Positions 45,884 to 53,599 of a stretch of DNA of 64,000 bases are shown in pieces (within the stretch, counting starts at the first letter, position 1; every line of letters starts with the position of its first letter). The position numbers were made by a program, and so were the translations under genes. Location: NCBI GenBank assembly GCA_020846875.1, contig JADLDB010000092.1, positions 1-64,000 of the forward strand, written 5' to 3'. Under the pieces are notes generated by a model that did not search any database, had not been told where the DNA came from, and saw nothing but the letters and a program-made list of their open reading frames with translations. Source of the stretch: Myxococcales bacterium. GTDB taxonomy: Bacteria > Myxococcota > Myxococcia > Myxococcales > Myxococcaceae.

Positions 45884-46807
45884 TCATTGCTCGAAGCAGA
45901 GCAAGCGCATCGACCCGTCGCAGTAGTGCCAGCTGCTGTCCGTCCACCCTGCGGTCGGCGGACCCGAGGTGCCGGTGGTGCCCTGGTAGATGCTCGACGA
46001 CGACATGAAGCCGTTGCAACTGTCGCCGGACGCGCCGCCGCCCGTGGAGGTGCCGGTCCAGTACGGCACGCCGCTCATATTCGCGCCGTTCTCGTCGTAC
46101 ACGAGCGGGACCAGGGGCGCCGTAGAGAGGTTCGCCGCGTTGTTGAAGGTGCGCACCACCGTGCCGTCGTACCGCTCCTGGTACCACGGGCCCACGTCCT
46201 GCAGCCGCGAAAGCGACGACGACGACGACGACGACAGCCACGCCTTCCACGTGCCACCCTTGAGCGACGCCTGCGCGGCGCGGTTGCACAACTTGTCCCC
46301 ACCGGCCAACCCGTCCGCTGCCTGGCCCGCCGCCGCAAGGTCCCCACGGTACGCGGTGCTGGTGATGAAGACGCGCATTGCGCGCGGGGCGCTGCCTCCT
46401 CCTCCGCCAGCCCCGCCGCCACCGCCCGTGGAGCTCCCGCCGCCACCACCGGCGCCACCGCCCGTGGAGCTCCCGCCGCCGCCACCGGCGCCACCGCCCG
46501 CGGAGCCGCCCCCTCCGAAGCCACCACCCGTCGCTCCGCCCCCGCCGCCCCCTACGCCTCCGCCAGCCCCTCCGCCCGCCGAGCCTCCGACGCACTGCCC
46601 GAAGGTGCACGTCTGGCCGGGCAGGCACATCGAGCCCAGGCTGCCGCAGGCGTTCGCCGACGTCGAGGTGACGCAGGCCCCCGACGCGTCACAGCACCCC
46701 GCGCAGCTCGACGCCGAGCAACTCGCCGGCGCCGGCCCGCACGACGACACCGTCGCCCACGCGACGCCGATGATGAACCCCACCACTCCGAAGGACCGCT
46801 GACGCAT
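45884..46807 (-). CDS. Lipoprotein with Gly-rich linker and DUF1554/lectin-like domain
   Basis: 307 residues from ATG 46807, which has GGGAG six bases upstream; GTG 46819 is less likely. The signal ends at SSC (C27). A Cys-rich head (SCAGCCDASGACVTSTS) is followed by about 70 residues of GGG/GGS repeats. The C-terminal domain (about 145-307) follows DUF1554 (collagenase NC10/endostatin-like): RVFITSTAYRGDLAAAGQ, DKLCNRAAQASLKGGTWKAW, LVYDENGANMSGVPYWTGTS and CDGSMRLLCFEQ. Such domains occur on bacterial surface proteins and may bind carbohydrate. The Gly-rich linker is encoded by G/C-poor-diversity repeats that vary easily. Confidence 0.85.
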   Translation of the reverse strand: MRQRSFGVVGFIIGVAWATVSSCGPAPASCSASSCAGCCDASGACVTSTSANACGSLGSMCLPGQTCTFGQCVGGSAGGGAGGGVGGGGGGATGGGFGGGGSAGGGAGGGGGSSTGGGAGGGGGSSTGGGGGAGGGGGSAPRAMRVFITSTAYRGDLAAAGQAADGLAGGDKLCNRAAQASLKGGTWKAWLSSSSSSSLSRLQDVGPWYQERYDGTVVRTFNNAANLSTAPLVPLVYDENGANMSGVPYWTGTSTGGGASGDSCNGFMSSSSIYQGTTGTSGPPTAGWTDSSWHYCDGSMRLLCFEQ

Positions 46808-47010
46808 GACGACTCCCACGCCGGCGCGAGCCGCGGGCGACGCCTTGACGAAGTTGCCGCGATGGCCAGCGCCAGCAGCCCTCCCGTGCTGGCAGAAACC
46901 GCCTGGCCGCGGCGTGTGCAGGAAAGCGTGGCGGACGTCGCCGTCGCTTCTGGCCGGTGCTATGCCGCGACGGCGCCGAGGGGGCTGCGTTTTGCCGCGA
47001 GGTGGAGGCG

Positions 47011-48135
47011 ATGGACCGACTGCAGCAGCTCCTCGAAGACGGCGTCATCGACGAGGTGTACAGCCAGCTCAAGACGGGCAAGGAAGCCGAGGTGTGGCTG
47101 GTGAGCCACCGCGGCGAGCCCGTGGCGGCCAAGCTGTACAAGGACCGCGACACGCGCAGCTTCAAGAATGACGTCGGCTACAAGGAAGGCCGCGCGGTGC
47201 GGAACACGCGCACGCAGCGGGCCATGGACAGGGGCTCGAGGTTTGGCCGCGTGGCGGCGGAGGACGCGTGGAAGTCGGCGGAGGCCGACGCGATGTTCGC
47301 GCTGCACGCGGCGGGCGTGCACGTGCCGAAGCCGGTGCTGTTCTACGAAGGCGTGCTGCTGATGGAGGTCATCGGCGACGCCGAGGGCCGCGTGGCGCCG
47401 CGCCTGGCGGACGTGGGCCTTGGCCGCGAGCAGGCAGGCCCGCTGTACCGGCGCCTGCGCGGCGACGTCATCCGCATGCTGGCCGCGGACTGGATTCACG
47501 CGGACCTCTCGGAATTCAACGTGCTGCTCGGCGTGCAGGGGCCGGTCCTCATCGACTTTCCGCAGGTGGTGACGGCGGCGAAGAACTCGCGATCCGAGCA
47601 CTACTTCCGCCGCGACCTGGGGAACCTGCTGCGCTTCTTCTCGGGCATCGACCCCTCGCTGGCGCGCCACGGTCGCGACGCCGACGACATCTGGCGGGCG
47701 TACGTGCGCAGACACCTCACGCCGGACTACGAGCCGGACCGTCCGCAGCACGCCGCGAGGGGCGGGCTCTCGAGGCACAGTGAGACTCACCTGCGCGGAG
47801 AGCCCAGGGGCACGCAGGGGTGGGGCGATTCGCGGGCGCCGGAGGGCGGGCCGCGCGCCAGGCGCGAGGCGCAGCGCAACCGGGAGGACTCCACGCAACG
47901 CCAGCCGCAGCGGGGCAACGACGCCCAGTCCGCGCAGCACACCCCGAGCGCAGCGAAGGGCCACCCGCCAGGCCGAGCCGAGCCACAACCGCCGCGCCGA
48001 GACTCGCCGTCCGGTTCAGGCGGGCCGCGTGGCCCTCGACGCGGGCCTGATGTGGTGTTCAAGCACGCAGCGGGCCCCGCGTCTTCGCCTCACCCACCGT
48101 CTCGGCGCGGTGCCGGCCCGCCCCGGCGTTTCTGA
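47011..48135 (+). CDS. RIO-family protein kinase with RG-rich C-terminal tail
   Basis: 374 residues from ATG 47011; GTG 46957 in frame is possible but less likely. The RIO1-type kinase domain spans about 10-235: LKTGKEAEVWLV (N-lobe, K41 in AAKLYKDRD), catalytic loop WIHADLSEFNVLL (H163, D165) and LIDFPQVVT (D182; DFPQ in place of DFG, as in RIO proteins). RRDLGNLLRFF follows. The tail (about 240-374) is Arg/Gly/Gln/Pro-rich, low-complexity and basic, recalling RNA-binding RGG tails. RIO kinases support ribosome maturation in archaea and eukaryotes; bacterial ones are poorly studied. Upstream and downstream genes are unrelated. Confidence 0.88.
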   Translation: MDRLQQLLEDGVIDEVYSQLKTGKEAEVWLVSHRGEPVAAKLYKDRDTRSFKNDVGYKEGRAVRNTRTQRAMDRGSRFGRVAAEDAWKSAEADAMFALHAAGVHVPKPVLFYEGVLLMEVIGDAEGRVAPRLADVGLGREQAGPLYRRLRGDVIRMLAADWIHADLSEFNVLLGVQGPVLIDFPQVVTAAKNSRSEHYFRRDLGNLLRFFSGIDPSLARHGRDADDIWRAYVRRHLTPDYEPDRPQHAARGGLSRHSETHLRGEPRGTQGWGDSRAPEGGPRARREAQRNREDSTQRQPQRGNDAQSAQHTPSAAKGHPPGRAEPQPPRRDSPSGSGGPRGPRRGPDVVFKHAAGPASSPHPPSRRGAGPPRRF

Positions 48136-48328
48136 GTTCGCGAGCGCACCGCGTGCAGTCGCCCTCCTGGCCGGCGTGGGAGGCGGACCCGGCAGGCCTC
48201 CCGCTTCTCCCCGCGCCCGAAAGACAGCCTATAACTTGTTGAATTAACATAATGTATCAGCGCCGCAACTCCTGACGCGATGTGTCGATAATTTCCCTAC
48301 ATCCACCCCAACCTCAGCCGAACGCGAG
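48136..48328. promoter_or_regulatory. AT-rich promoter region of the third kinase
   Basis: The 193 bases before the kinase gene contain an AT-rich island at 48228-48260 (ATAACTTGTTGAATTAACAT) and another at 48288-48298 (CGATAATTTCCC). These contrast sharply with about 70 percent GC around them. No exact -35/-10 pair with good spacing was found. No hairpin before it. Confidence 0.4.
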
Positions 48329-49867
48329 ATGACCGAGGACACGGACAGCCTGGAGGGCGCGCGGCGGCGGCGCCGTTCGCTTGCTCCGTCGTCCAGTGGG
48401 CCGCAAGCTGCGAGCCTCATGCTGCAGGAGCCGACGCCGGAAGCGCCGCTGCCGTTCGGGCGCTACCAGCTGATCCGCCGCATCGGCGCGGGCGGCATGG
48501 GAGAGGTGTTTCTGGCGCGAGAAGGAGGGGCGGCGCCGCGCGCCTGCGTGGTGAAGAAGGTGCTGCCCAACCTGGTGGCCAACCGGGCCTTCGTGGGGCG
48601 CTTCCTCGATGAGGCGAAGGTGGTGGTGCGGCTCAAGCACCCGCACATCGCGCGCGTGTACGCGATGGGCGACGTCGATGGGGAGTACTACCTGTCGATG
48701 GAGTACGTGCAGGGCAAGACGGTCAGCCGCTTCACCCGGCGCCTGCGCGACAGGAAGGTGGACATGCCGCTGGGCATCGCGCTGCTCCTCGCGGAGAAGG
48801 TGTGCGAGGGGCTGGAGTACGCCCACCTGGCGCGCGATGAGAACGGAGCGCCGCTGCACCTGGTCCACCGCGACCTCTCGCCCGCCAACGTCTGCATCTC
48901 CTACAAGGGCGAGGTCAAAATCATCGACTTCGGCGCCGCCCAGTCCACGCTGAAGGAAGAGCAGACCGCGCCCCGCGTCGTCATCGGGAACCTCACGTAC
49001 ATGGCGCCCGAGCAGGCGAAGAAGCAAATCGTCGACGGCCGGGCCGACGTCTACTCCTGCGGGGTGATGCTGTGGGAGCTCATCGCCGGGCACGCGCTGC
49101 CCCAGAAGGGCGACCCCATCGAGCGCTGGCGCAAGGCCGCCAACCCTTCCTGGGAGGCGCCTTCGCGGCTCAACGCCGCGGTGCCGAAGGACGTGGACGA
49201 GGTCATCTTGAAGGCGCTCAAGAAGAGCCCCGACGAGCGCTACCCCACCGCGGCGGCCTTCGCGGAGGCGCTGCGACGCGCGCGGCAGCGGCACGCGCCG
49301 GACCTCACCGAGCGGGACCTGGGCGAACTGCTGTCGCGGGTGTTCGCCAAGGAGAAGCAGGGCGAGGACGCGGTGTTGTACGAAGCGGTGTACGGCAAGA
49401 CGCTCATCGAGCTCAAAGACAAGACGCGCAGGGTGCAGGTGGTGCCGCCCACCGCCCTGGCCTTCGAGCACACCGCGGTGCTGGCGCCGGCGGACTTCCT
49501 CCCGTCGGACCAGGAGATTACCGACCCCGGCCGGGACGACCCCACCGCCTCGGGCGAGGGGACGCCCACCCCGGCGAGGGACCCGCGAGAGACGAAGCCG
49601 CTCGAGGTGGGCGCGGCCGTCAACGCGACGCGCACCTCCTTCGGCGTCACCTTCGAGGGCGCGGACGAGCCGCGCTTCGTCGAGAGAAGCCTCATCCAGG
49701 AAATCGAGGCCGTCGACGGGCCGGACGAGTACCAGTCGGACCCGGAGGCGGACACCAGCGCCTATGGCACCGGGACGAGCGCGTGGAAGAAGGCGCTGCT
49801 CTTTGCCGGCGTCTTCCTCGGCGCCACCGGGCTGGGCTTCCTCGCCGTGTGGTTGGCGCTGCGCTGA
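48329..49867 (+). CDS. Ser/Thr protein kinase with C-terminal transmembrane anchor
   Basis: 512 residues from ATG 48329. The kinase domain spans about 43-300: GAGGMGEVFLA, K76 in CVVKKVLP, HRDLSPANV (H180, D182), DFG at 200-202 and MAPEQAKK. In HRDLS the usual Lys is Ser. A cytoplasmic Ser/Thr/Pro-rich linker (about 370-480) follows. A single hydrophobic helix ends the protein (about 488-510, ALLFAGVFLGATGLGFLAVW), with no outer domain: it is a tail-anchored kinase. The N-terminal 40 residues are basic and disordered. The convergent Uma2 gene begins 2 bp after its stop. Confidence 0.93.
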   Translation: MTEDTDSLEGARRRRRSLAPSSSGPQAASLMLQEPTPEAPLPFGRYQLIRRIGAGGMGEVFLAREGGAAPRACVVKKVLPNLVANRAFVGRFLDEAKVVVRLKHPHIARVYAMGDVDGEYYLSMEYVQGKTVSRFTRRLRDRKVDMPLGIALLLAEKVCEGLEYAHLARDENGAPLHLVHRDLSPANVCISYKGEVKIIDFGAAQSTLKEEQTAPRVVIGNLTYMAPEQAKKQIVDGRADVYSCGVMLWELIAGHALPQKGDPIERWRKAANPSWEAPSRLNAAVPKDVDEVILKALKKSPDERYPTAAAFAEALRRARQRHAPDLTERDLGELLSRVFAKEKQGEDAVLYEAVYGKTLIELKDKTRRVQVVPPTALAFEHTAVLAPADFLPSDQEITDPGRDDPTASGEGTPTPARDPRETKPLEVGAAVNATRTSFGVTFEGADEPRFVERSLIQEIEAVDGPDEYQSDPEADTSAYGTGTSAWKKALLFAGVFLGATGLGFLAVWLALR

Positions 49868-49869
49868 CG

Positions 49870-50733
49870 TCACTTCCGTTTCTTCAGCTGGCGCTCCAAC
49901 TCGGCCACCTTCCGTTCCGCCTCCTCTCGTTTGCGTGTCTCCTCCTCGCGCTTACGAGTCTCCTCCTCGCGCTTGCGAGTCTCCTCCTCGCGCTTGCGCG
50001 TCTCCTCCTCGCGCTTGCGCGTCTCCTCTTCGCGGCGGGATTTCTCTTCCTCCAGGCGGTTCTGGAGGTCGTCCACCATCCGCTCGAGGCGCTCGGCCAA
50101 CTCAGTGGTCTCGAGAAGCAGCGCGTTCCCGTCAAAGAAGCGCAGCTTCCCGTTCTCGAGCTGGAGGTCGAGGCCCAGACGCTCGCACCGGTACCGGCCG
50201 TGCTGCGGCACGATGGGGACGTACTTCTTCCCCTTCGAAGCGAGGCGGTAGGCGACCAACGCCGGCGTGTTGCGGTCGAAGATGAAGTACTCGGGGATGC
50301 CCAGGCGCGCGTAGCGCTCGACGTTGTCGATGGCGTCCTTCCTCCGGTCGCCGCCGACGTGGACCTCCATCACCACGTCCAGTCCCTGGCCCTCGGCGTC
50401 CACCACCCACTTGCCGCGCTCTTTGTCCTCGGCGCCCACCACCGCCAGCAGGTCCGGCGCGAAGCGGCGCTCGCCCGGGTAGTACACCGGCAACTCGCAG
50501 GCGAGGTACACGGCGCGCTGCTTGCGCCGGAAGTGGCTCCTCAAGGTGTCGAGGGCGGACACCTTTCCCCAGAAGTGGAGGTCGCCTTCGGGCGGCGACA
50601 TCTCCGCGTCCGTCACCTCGTCGGGCAGCGCGTCCACGACGCGACGGCGCTCCGCGGCCGACAGCTTCAGCCACTCTTCGTGCGTCGGGGCCTTGGGAAA
50701 CGCGTCCAGGTCCACCCGGGGGCGGCGAGACAT
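49870..50733 (-). CDS. Uma2-family (PD-(D/E)XK fold) protein with C-terminal heptad-repeat coiled coil
   Basis: 287 residues from ATG 50733. The Uma2/DUF820 domain spans about 15-205: SPPEGDLHFWGK, PVYYPGERRFAPDLLAVVG (catalytic Asp), VVMEVHVGGDRRKDAI (Glu; His occupies the usual Lys/Ser position) and YARLGIPEYFIFDR. From about 215 the protein turns into EERLERMVDDLQNRLE-type coil and then six near-identical heptads EEETRKR, ending KKRK. The heptads come from the 21-bp repeats at 49920-50024. Uma2 proteins are common in myxobacteria and cyanobacteria, and their substrate is unknown. The coiled coil likely multimerises it. Confidence 0.85.
   Translation of the reverse strand: MSRRPRVDLDAFPKAPTHEEWLKLSAAERRRVVDALPDEVTDAEMSPPEGDLHFWGKVSALDTLRSHFRRKQRAVYLACELPVYYPGERRFAPDLLAVVGAEDKERGKWVVDAEGQGLDVVMEVHVGGDRRKDAIDNVERYARLGIPEYFIFDRNTPALVAYRLASKGKKYVPIVPQHGRYRCERLGLDLQLENGKLRFFDGNALLLETTELAERLERMVDDLQNRLEEEKSRREEETRKREEETRKREEETRKREEETRKREEETRKREEAERKVAELERQLKKRK
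49920..50024. repeat. 21-bp tandem repeats inside the Uma2 gene
   Basis: Five 21-base units begin at 49920, 49941, 49962, 49983 and 50004 (unit near CCTCCTCGCGCTTGCGAGTCT on the + strand). Each encodes one heptad of the coiled coil. Units differ by one or two bases, so length variation between strains is likely. Confidence 0.85.
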
Positions 50734-50765
50734 ACGTCTACTCTAGCCAGTCCCCCCGCGCGGCG

Positions 50766-51575
50766 TCACCGCAGGGAGGGCGGGCCGTAGCGCGACTCCG
50801 AGGAGGGTATGAGGCCTTCCACCGGACCGCCGAGGAGCGCGGTGAGCAGCCGCGACAGCTCCGCCTCCGTCGAGCCAGGCAGCGTCATCATCAACTTCCC
50901 CCCGGTGATGGCGTCCTGCACCAGCGGGGCGACGAGGACTTCGTCGTCCAGCACCACCAGCAGCGGCCGGCCGAGGTTGGCGCGGGTGAGCGTCTCCAGT
51001 TCGCGCGCCGACTTCCCTTCGAAGGAGACGTTGACGGCGGTGCGGCCGTTCAGCTTCTGCCCGGCTTTGACTTCGCCGGCGGTGAGGCGCGGGGCGAGGC
51101 AGCGCTCCTCCGCGGCGTGCGCCACCACCCGGCCGTCGGCCTGCTCGAAGAGGACGCGCAGGCCGCCGGACTTGAAGGAAGCCAGCGCCTGCTCTCCCGC
51201 GGCCTCCAGCCGGCAGGTGTCCGCTTCGCCGTAGCGGACGGCGGTCACCCCGGGGGAGGTGTGCGCGCACCAACTCTTCGCGGTCGCCTCGTCGACGGCG
51301 CAGAGCTCGAGCCGGCCGCGCAGGGCGAGCAACGCCTTCACCGCCGCGACGTCGCCGCCTTCGGGGATGCGCACGGTGAGGGTGGTGTCGTCCTCGGACA
51401 GCTTCGCGGAGAGGCCCGCGCGGGCCAGCCGCCGCTCGATGGCTTCGCGGGGCGAAAGGACGCCCTCCGCCTTCGTGTACCGCAGTTGGGTACCGCGCTC
51501 GGGGTGCTTGCGCTCCGGGCAACCGGAAAGCCCGATGAGGAGACACGACCAACCGAGGGACACCGCACCACGCAT
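50766..51575 (-). CDS. Lipoprotein resembling the SecD/SecF periplasmic (P1) head
   Basis: 269 residues from ATG 51575. The lipobox is GLSGC (C19). The body has the order of SecDF P1: SPREAIERRLARAGLSAKLS (first base subdomain; SecD has AxxxIxxRIxxxG), LTVRIPEGGDVAAVKALLAL, GRLELCAVDEATAK, then a head insert and ARELETLTRANLGRPLLVVL, DDEVLVAPLVQDAITGGKLM then GSTEAELSRLLTALLGGPVE (as in SecD ITGxFT...A..LAxxLxxGaLP). No transmembrane channel part exists. It is a stand-alone, membrane-anchored P1-like module, function unknown. It is preceded by an upstream gap holding a gene relic. Confidence 0.68.
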   Translation of the reverse strand: MRGAVSLGWSCLLIGLSGCPERKHPERGTQLRYTKAEGVLSPREAIERRLARAGLSAKLSEDDTTLTVRIPEGGDVAAVKALLALRGRLELCAVDEATAKSWCAHTSPGVTAVRYGEADTCRLEAAGEQALASFKSGGLRVLFEQADGRVVAHAAEERCLAPRLTAGEVKAGQKLNGRTAVNVSFEGKSARELETLTRANLGRPLLVVLDDEVLVAPLVQDAITGGKLMMTLPGSTEAELSRLLTALLGGPVEGLIPSSESRYGPPSLR

Positions 51576-51692
51576 CGCCGCCGAGCATAAAAACGCGGGG
51601 GCCACCAGTCACGGCCGTTCCACGGCCGCTTCACTCTGGGGTCATGCGGGCCATGGGAATGGCCCACTTGCCCCAGAATGGCCGCCGCCGGG

Positions 51693-51948
51693 TCAGGGCG
51701 TAGGCGCCGCGGACTCGCGTTGCTTGCGCTCCGCTTCCTCGCGCTCCTGTTGCGCCACCACCAAAGTCCCACCAGGCGCGGGCCGACGGGTGCAGCGACA
51801 GCGCCTTGAGCGTGTCCTTCACGCCGGCGAGGTTCCCGCCTTCCCGGAAGAGCAGGGAGACGTACGTCATGGTGGCGCGCACCCGGTTCCACGCGTCCAG
51901 CTTCTGGTCCTGAGCGGGACGGTAGTTCCCCGGCCCGCGCTTCGTCAC
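51693..51948 (-). pseudogene. Frameshifted C-terminal remnant of an unidentified protein gene
   Basis: The minus strand reads PAQDQKLDAWNRVRATMTYV then LLFREGGNLAGVKDTLKAL and HPSARAWWD. Sense then continues only in another frame as LVVAQQEREEAERKQRESAA and stops at 51693-51695. One missing base near 51765 explains it. The content (Tyr/Leu-rich helices, then a charged coil) looks like the end of a TPR-like protein. The start (GTG 51948) is not convincing; the gene has probably lost its 5' part where the + strand gene now begins. Confidence 0.45.
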
Positions 51949-51965
51949 CCCGGGGGACGGCTCGC

Positions 51966-52964
51966 TTGAAGGGGCATCGCAGGGCGCTACGCTGGCGCGC
52001 TGTGACGGCCCTCGCGCTGGTGTGGGTGGTGCAGGCCGCGGCGCCGTCCCTGTCCCTCGACTGGCGGGGTTCCCCGGACTGTCCGCCGCGCGCGGCCTTC
52101 CTCGAAGAGGTGCGCGGGCAGCGCGGCTCCGTGCTGGAGACGGAGGCGGGCTCGGCCGACGTGCAGGCCGTGGTGACGCTGGAGCGCGTCGCGGCCGGCT
52201 GGGTGGCCCGCGTGCAGACGCACACCAAGGGTGGAGTGGGGCTGCGGGTGCTGGACGCGGACTCCTGCGCACACGCCGTGGAGGCCGCCGCGGTCGTGGT
52301 GGCGCTGGCCCTGGCGGATCCCCTCGCGCCTGTGTCCGACGTTGCAGCTGCCGGACTGTCCGCCCCTGACGCGGGCTCGGCTGACGCGCTGGCACCAGCG
52401 TCGAGCGACGCCGCCCTCTCCGCCGACGGGGGCGTGGGCGCACGGGCCGAGTGGGTCTTCACCGTGGGACTCGCGGGAGGCGTGGTGGCAGGCCCGCTGC
52501 CGTCTCCCGCACCGGGGGCGTGGGCCTCGGCGGCGCTTCGCCGAGGGCCGTGGCGCCTGGAGCTGTCCTTCGCCACGCCCTTTGGGGCCACCGCGGGTGA
52601 CTCCCCCAGCGCCACCGTCACCGCGCGCCTCACCGGACGCCTCGCGGCGTGCTTCGAGTTCCCCCTCGGCCGCTGGGCTGTCGGGCCGTGCGCGGGCGTT
52701 TCTGCCAGTTGGGTGTCGGCCTCGGGGCAGAGCGGCCTCGCCTTGCCGTCTACCGGGGACGCCGTCTGGCTGTCCGCCGGCGGCGGGGGCCTGGGGCGCG
52801 TGAGGCTCGTCTCGTCCCTCTGGCTGCGGCTGGACGCCGACGTGGGGGCCGCCCTGGTGCGCCCGCGGGTGGTGGCCACGGTGAGCGGCCAGGAGGAGGT
52901 GCTGTGGGAAGCGCCTGCCTTGAGCCTCGGCGCCCGCCTCGGCGCGGAGTGGCACTTCGAGTGA
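51966..52964 (+). CDS. Secreted beta-barrel-like protein at head of a sigma module
   Basis: 332 residues from TTG 51966 (GGGGGA about 8 bases upstream); GTG 52002 is the alternative start and lies just before the signal core (ALALVWVVQAAAP). A small N-terminal domain (about 25-110; DCPPRAAFLEEVRGQRGS, DADSCAHAVEAAAVVVALAL) is followed by an Asp/Ala/Ser linker. A C-terminal region of about 180 residues has alternating strands and ends in Phe-Glu (WRLELSFATPFGAT, LRLDADVGAALVRPRVVAT, LGARLGAEWHFE). This is typical of small outer-membrane barrels. Its stop overlaps the sigma gene by 4 bp, so it is translationally coupled to it. Confidence 0.75.
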   Translation: MKGHRRALRWRAVTALALVWVVQAAAPSLSLDWRGSPDCPPRAAFLEEVRGQRGSVLETEAGSADVQAVVTLERVAAGWVARVQTHTKGGVGLRVLDADSCAHAVEAAAVVVALALADPLAPVSDVAAAGLSAPDAGSADALAPASSDAALSADGGVGARAEWVFTVGLAGGVVAGPLPSPAPGAWASAALRRGPWRLELSFATPFGATAGDSPSATVTARLTGRLAACFEFPLGRWAVGPCAGVSASWVSASGQSGLALPSTGDAVWLSAGGGGLGRVRLVSSLWLRLDADVGAALVRPRVVATVSGQEEVLWEAPALSLGARLGAEWHFE

Positions 52965-53599
52965 CGTCCAGGACACCAGAATCGCTGGCCCTTTCCGCCA
53001 CGGCTGCCGCGGGTGACGGAAAGGCCGCCGTCCGGCCACCACAGCCGTCCGTGGGCCCTGTCGCGCTGCGAGAGTCGTCGCCGTCCCCGGTGCCGGTGGA
53101 CTTCACCGCCTTCTACCGGGAGACGTTCGCCCCAGTGTGGCGCGTCCTCTCGCGTCTGGGCGTGCGGCCCGCCGAGTTGGACGACGCGGCGCAAAATGTC
53201 TACCTCACCGCGCACCGGCGGCTGGGTGAGTTCCGCGGCCAGTCCACCCTGAAGACGTGGGTGCTGGGCATCGCCGTGCGGGTGGCGTCGGACATGCGGC
53301 GCACCCGCCAGCGCAAGCCGGAGCACCCGCTGGACGAGACGGTGCCGGACGCCGCGCGCACGCCGCTGGAGGCCGCGTCGCAGGCCGAGGCGCTGGCCCT
53401 GGTGGCGCGCATCGTGGAGTCCTTCCCCGAGGAGCGCCGGGACGTCTTCGTGCTGGCCGAGTTCGAGGAGCTGACGGCCCCCGAAATCGCCGACAGCCTG
53501 GGCGTCAACGTCAACACCGTCTATTCGCGGCTGCGGCTGGCGCGGCGCGACTTCGAGGCTGCCCTCGAGGCGCATGACACCGGGCGAGGTGCCCCATGA
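52961..53599 (+). CDS. ECF-type sigma factor
   Basis: 212 residues from GTG 52961 overlapping the previous stop (GTGA). After about 45 disordered residues: FTAFYRETFAPVWRVLSRLG (region 2.1), ELDDAAQNVYLTAHRRLGEF (2.2; QNV instead of the common QEV), STLKTWVLGIAVRVASDMRR, ESFPEERRDVFVLAEFEELT and EIADSLGVNVNTVYSRLRLA (region 4 HTH). It is a member of a three-gene overlapping operon (barrel-like protein, sigma, TM repeat protein), an arrangement seen repeatedly in myxobacteria, where the third protein is likely the sigma regulator. Confidence 0.92.
   Translation: MTSRTPESLALSATAAAGDGKAAVRPPQPSVGPVALRESSPSPVPVDFTAFYRETFAPVWRVLSRLGVRPAELDDAAQNVYLTAHRRLGEFRGQSTLKTWVLGIAVRVASDMRRTRQRKPEHPLDETVPDAARTPLEAASQAEALALVARIVESFPEERRDVFVLAEFEELTAPEIADSLGVNVNTVYSRLRLARRDFEAALEAHDTGRGAP

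Noticed and set aside
49920-50024. 21-bp repeats as a CRISPR array
   Set aside because: Units are contiguous with no spacers and encode a coiled coil.
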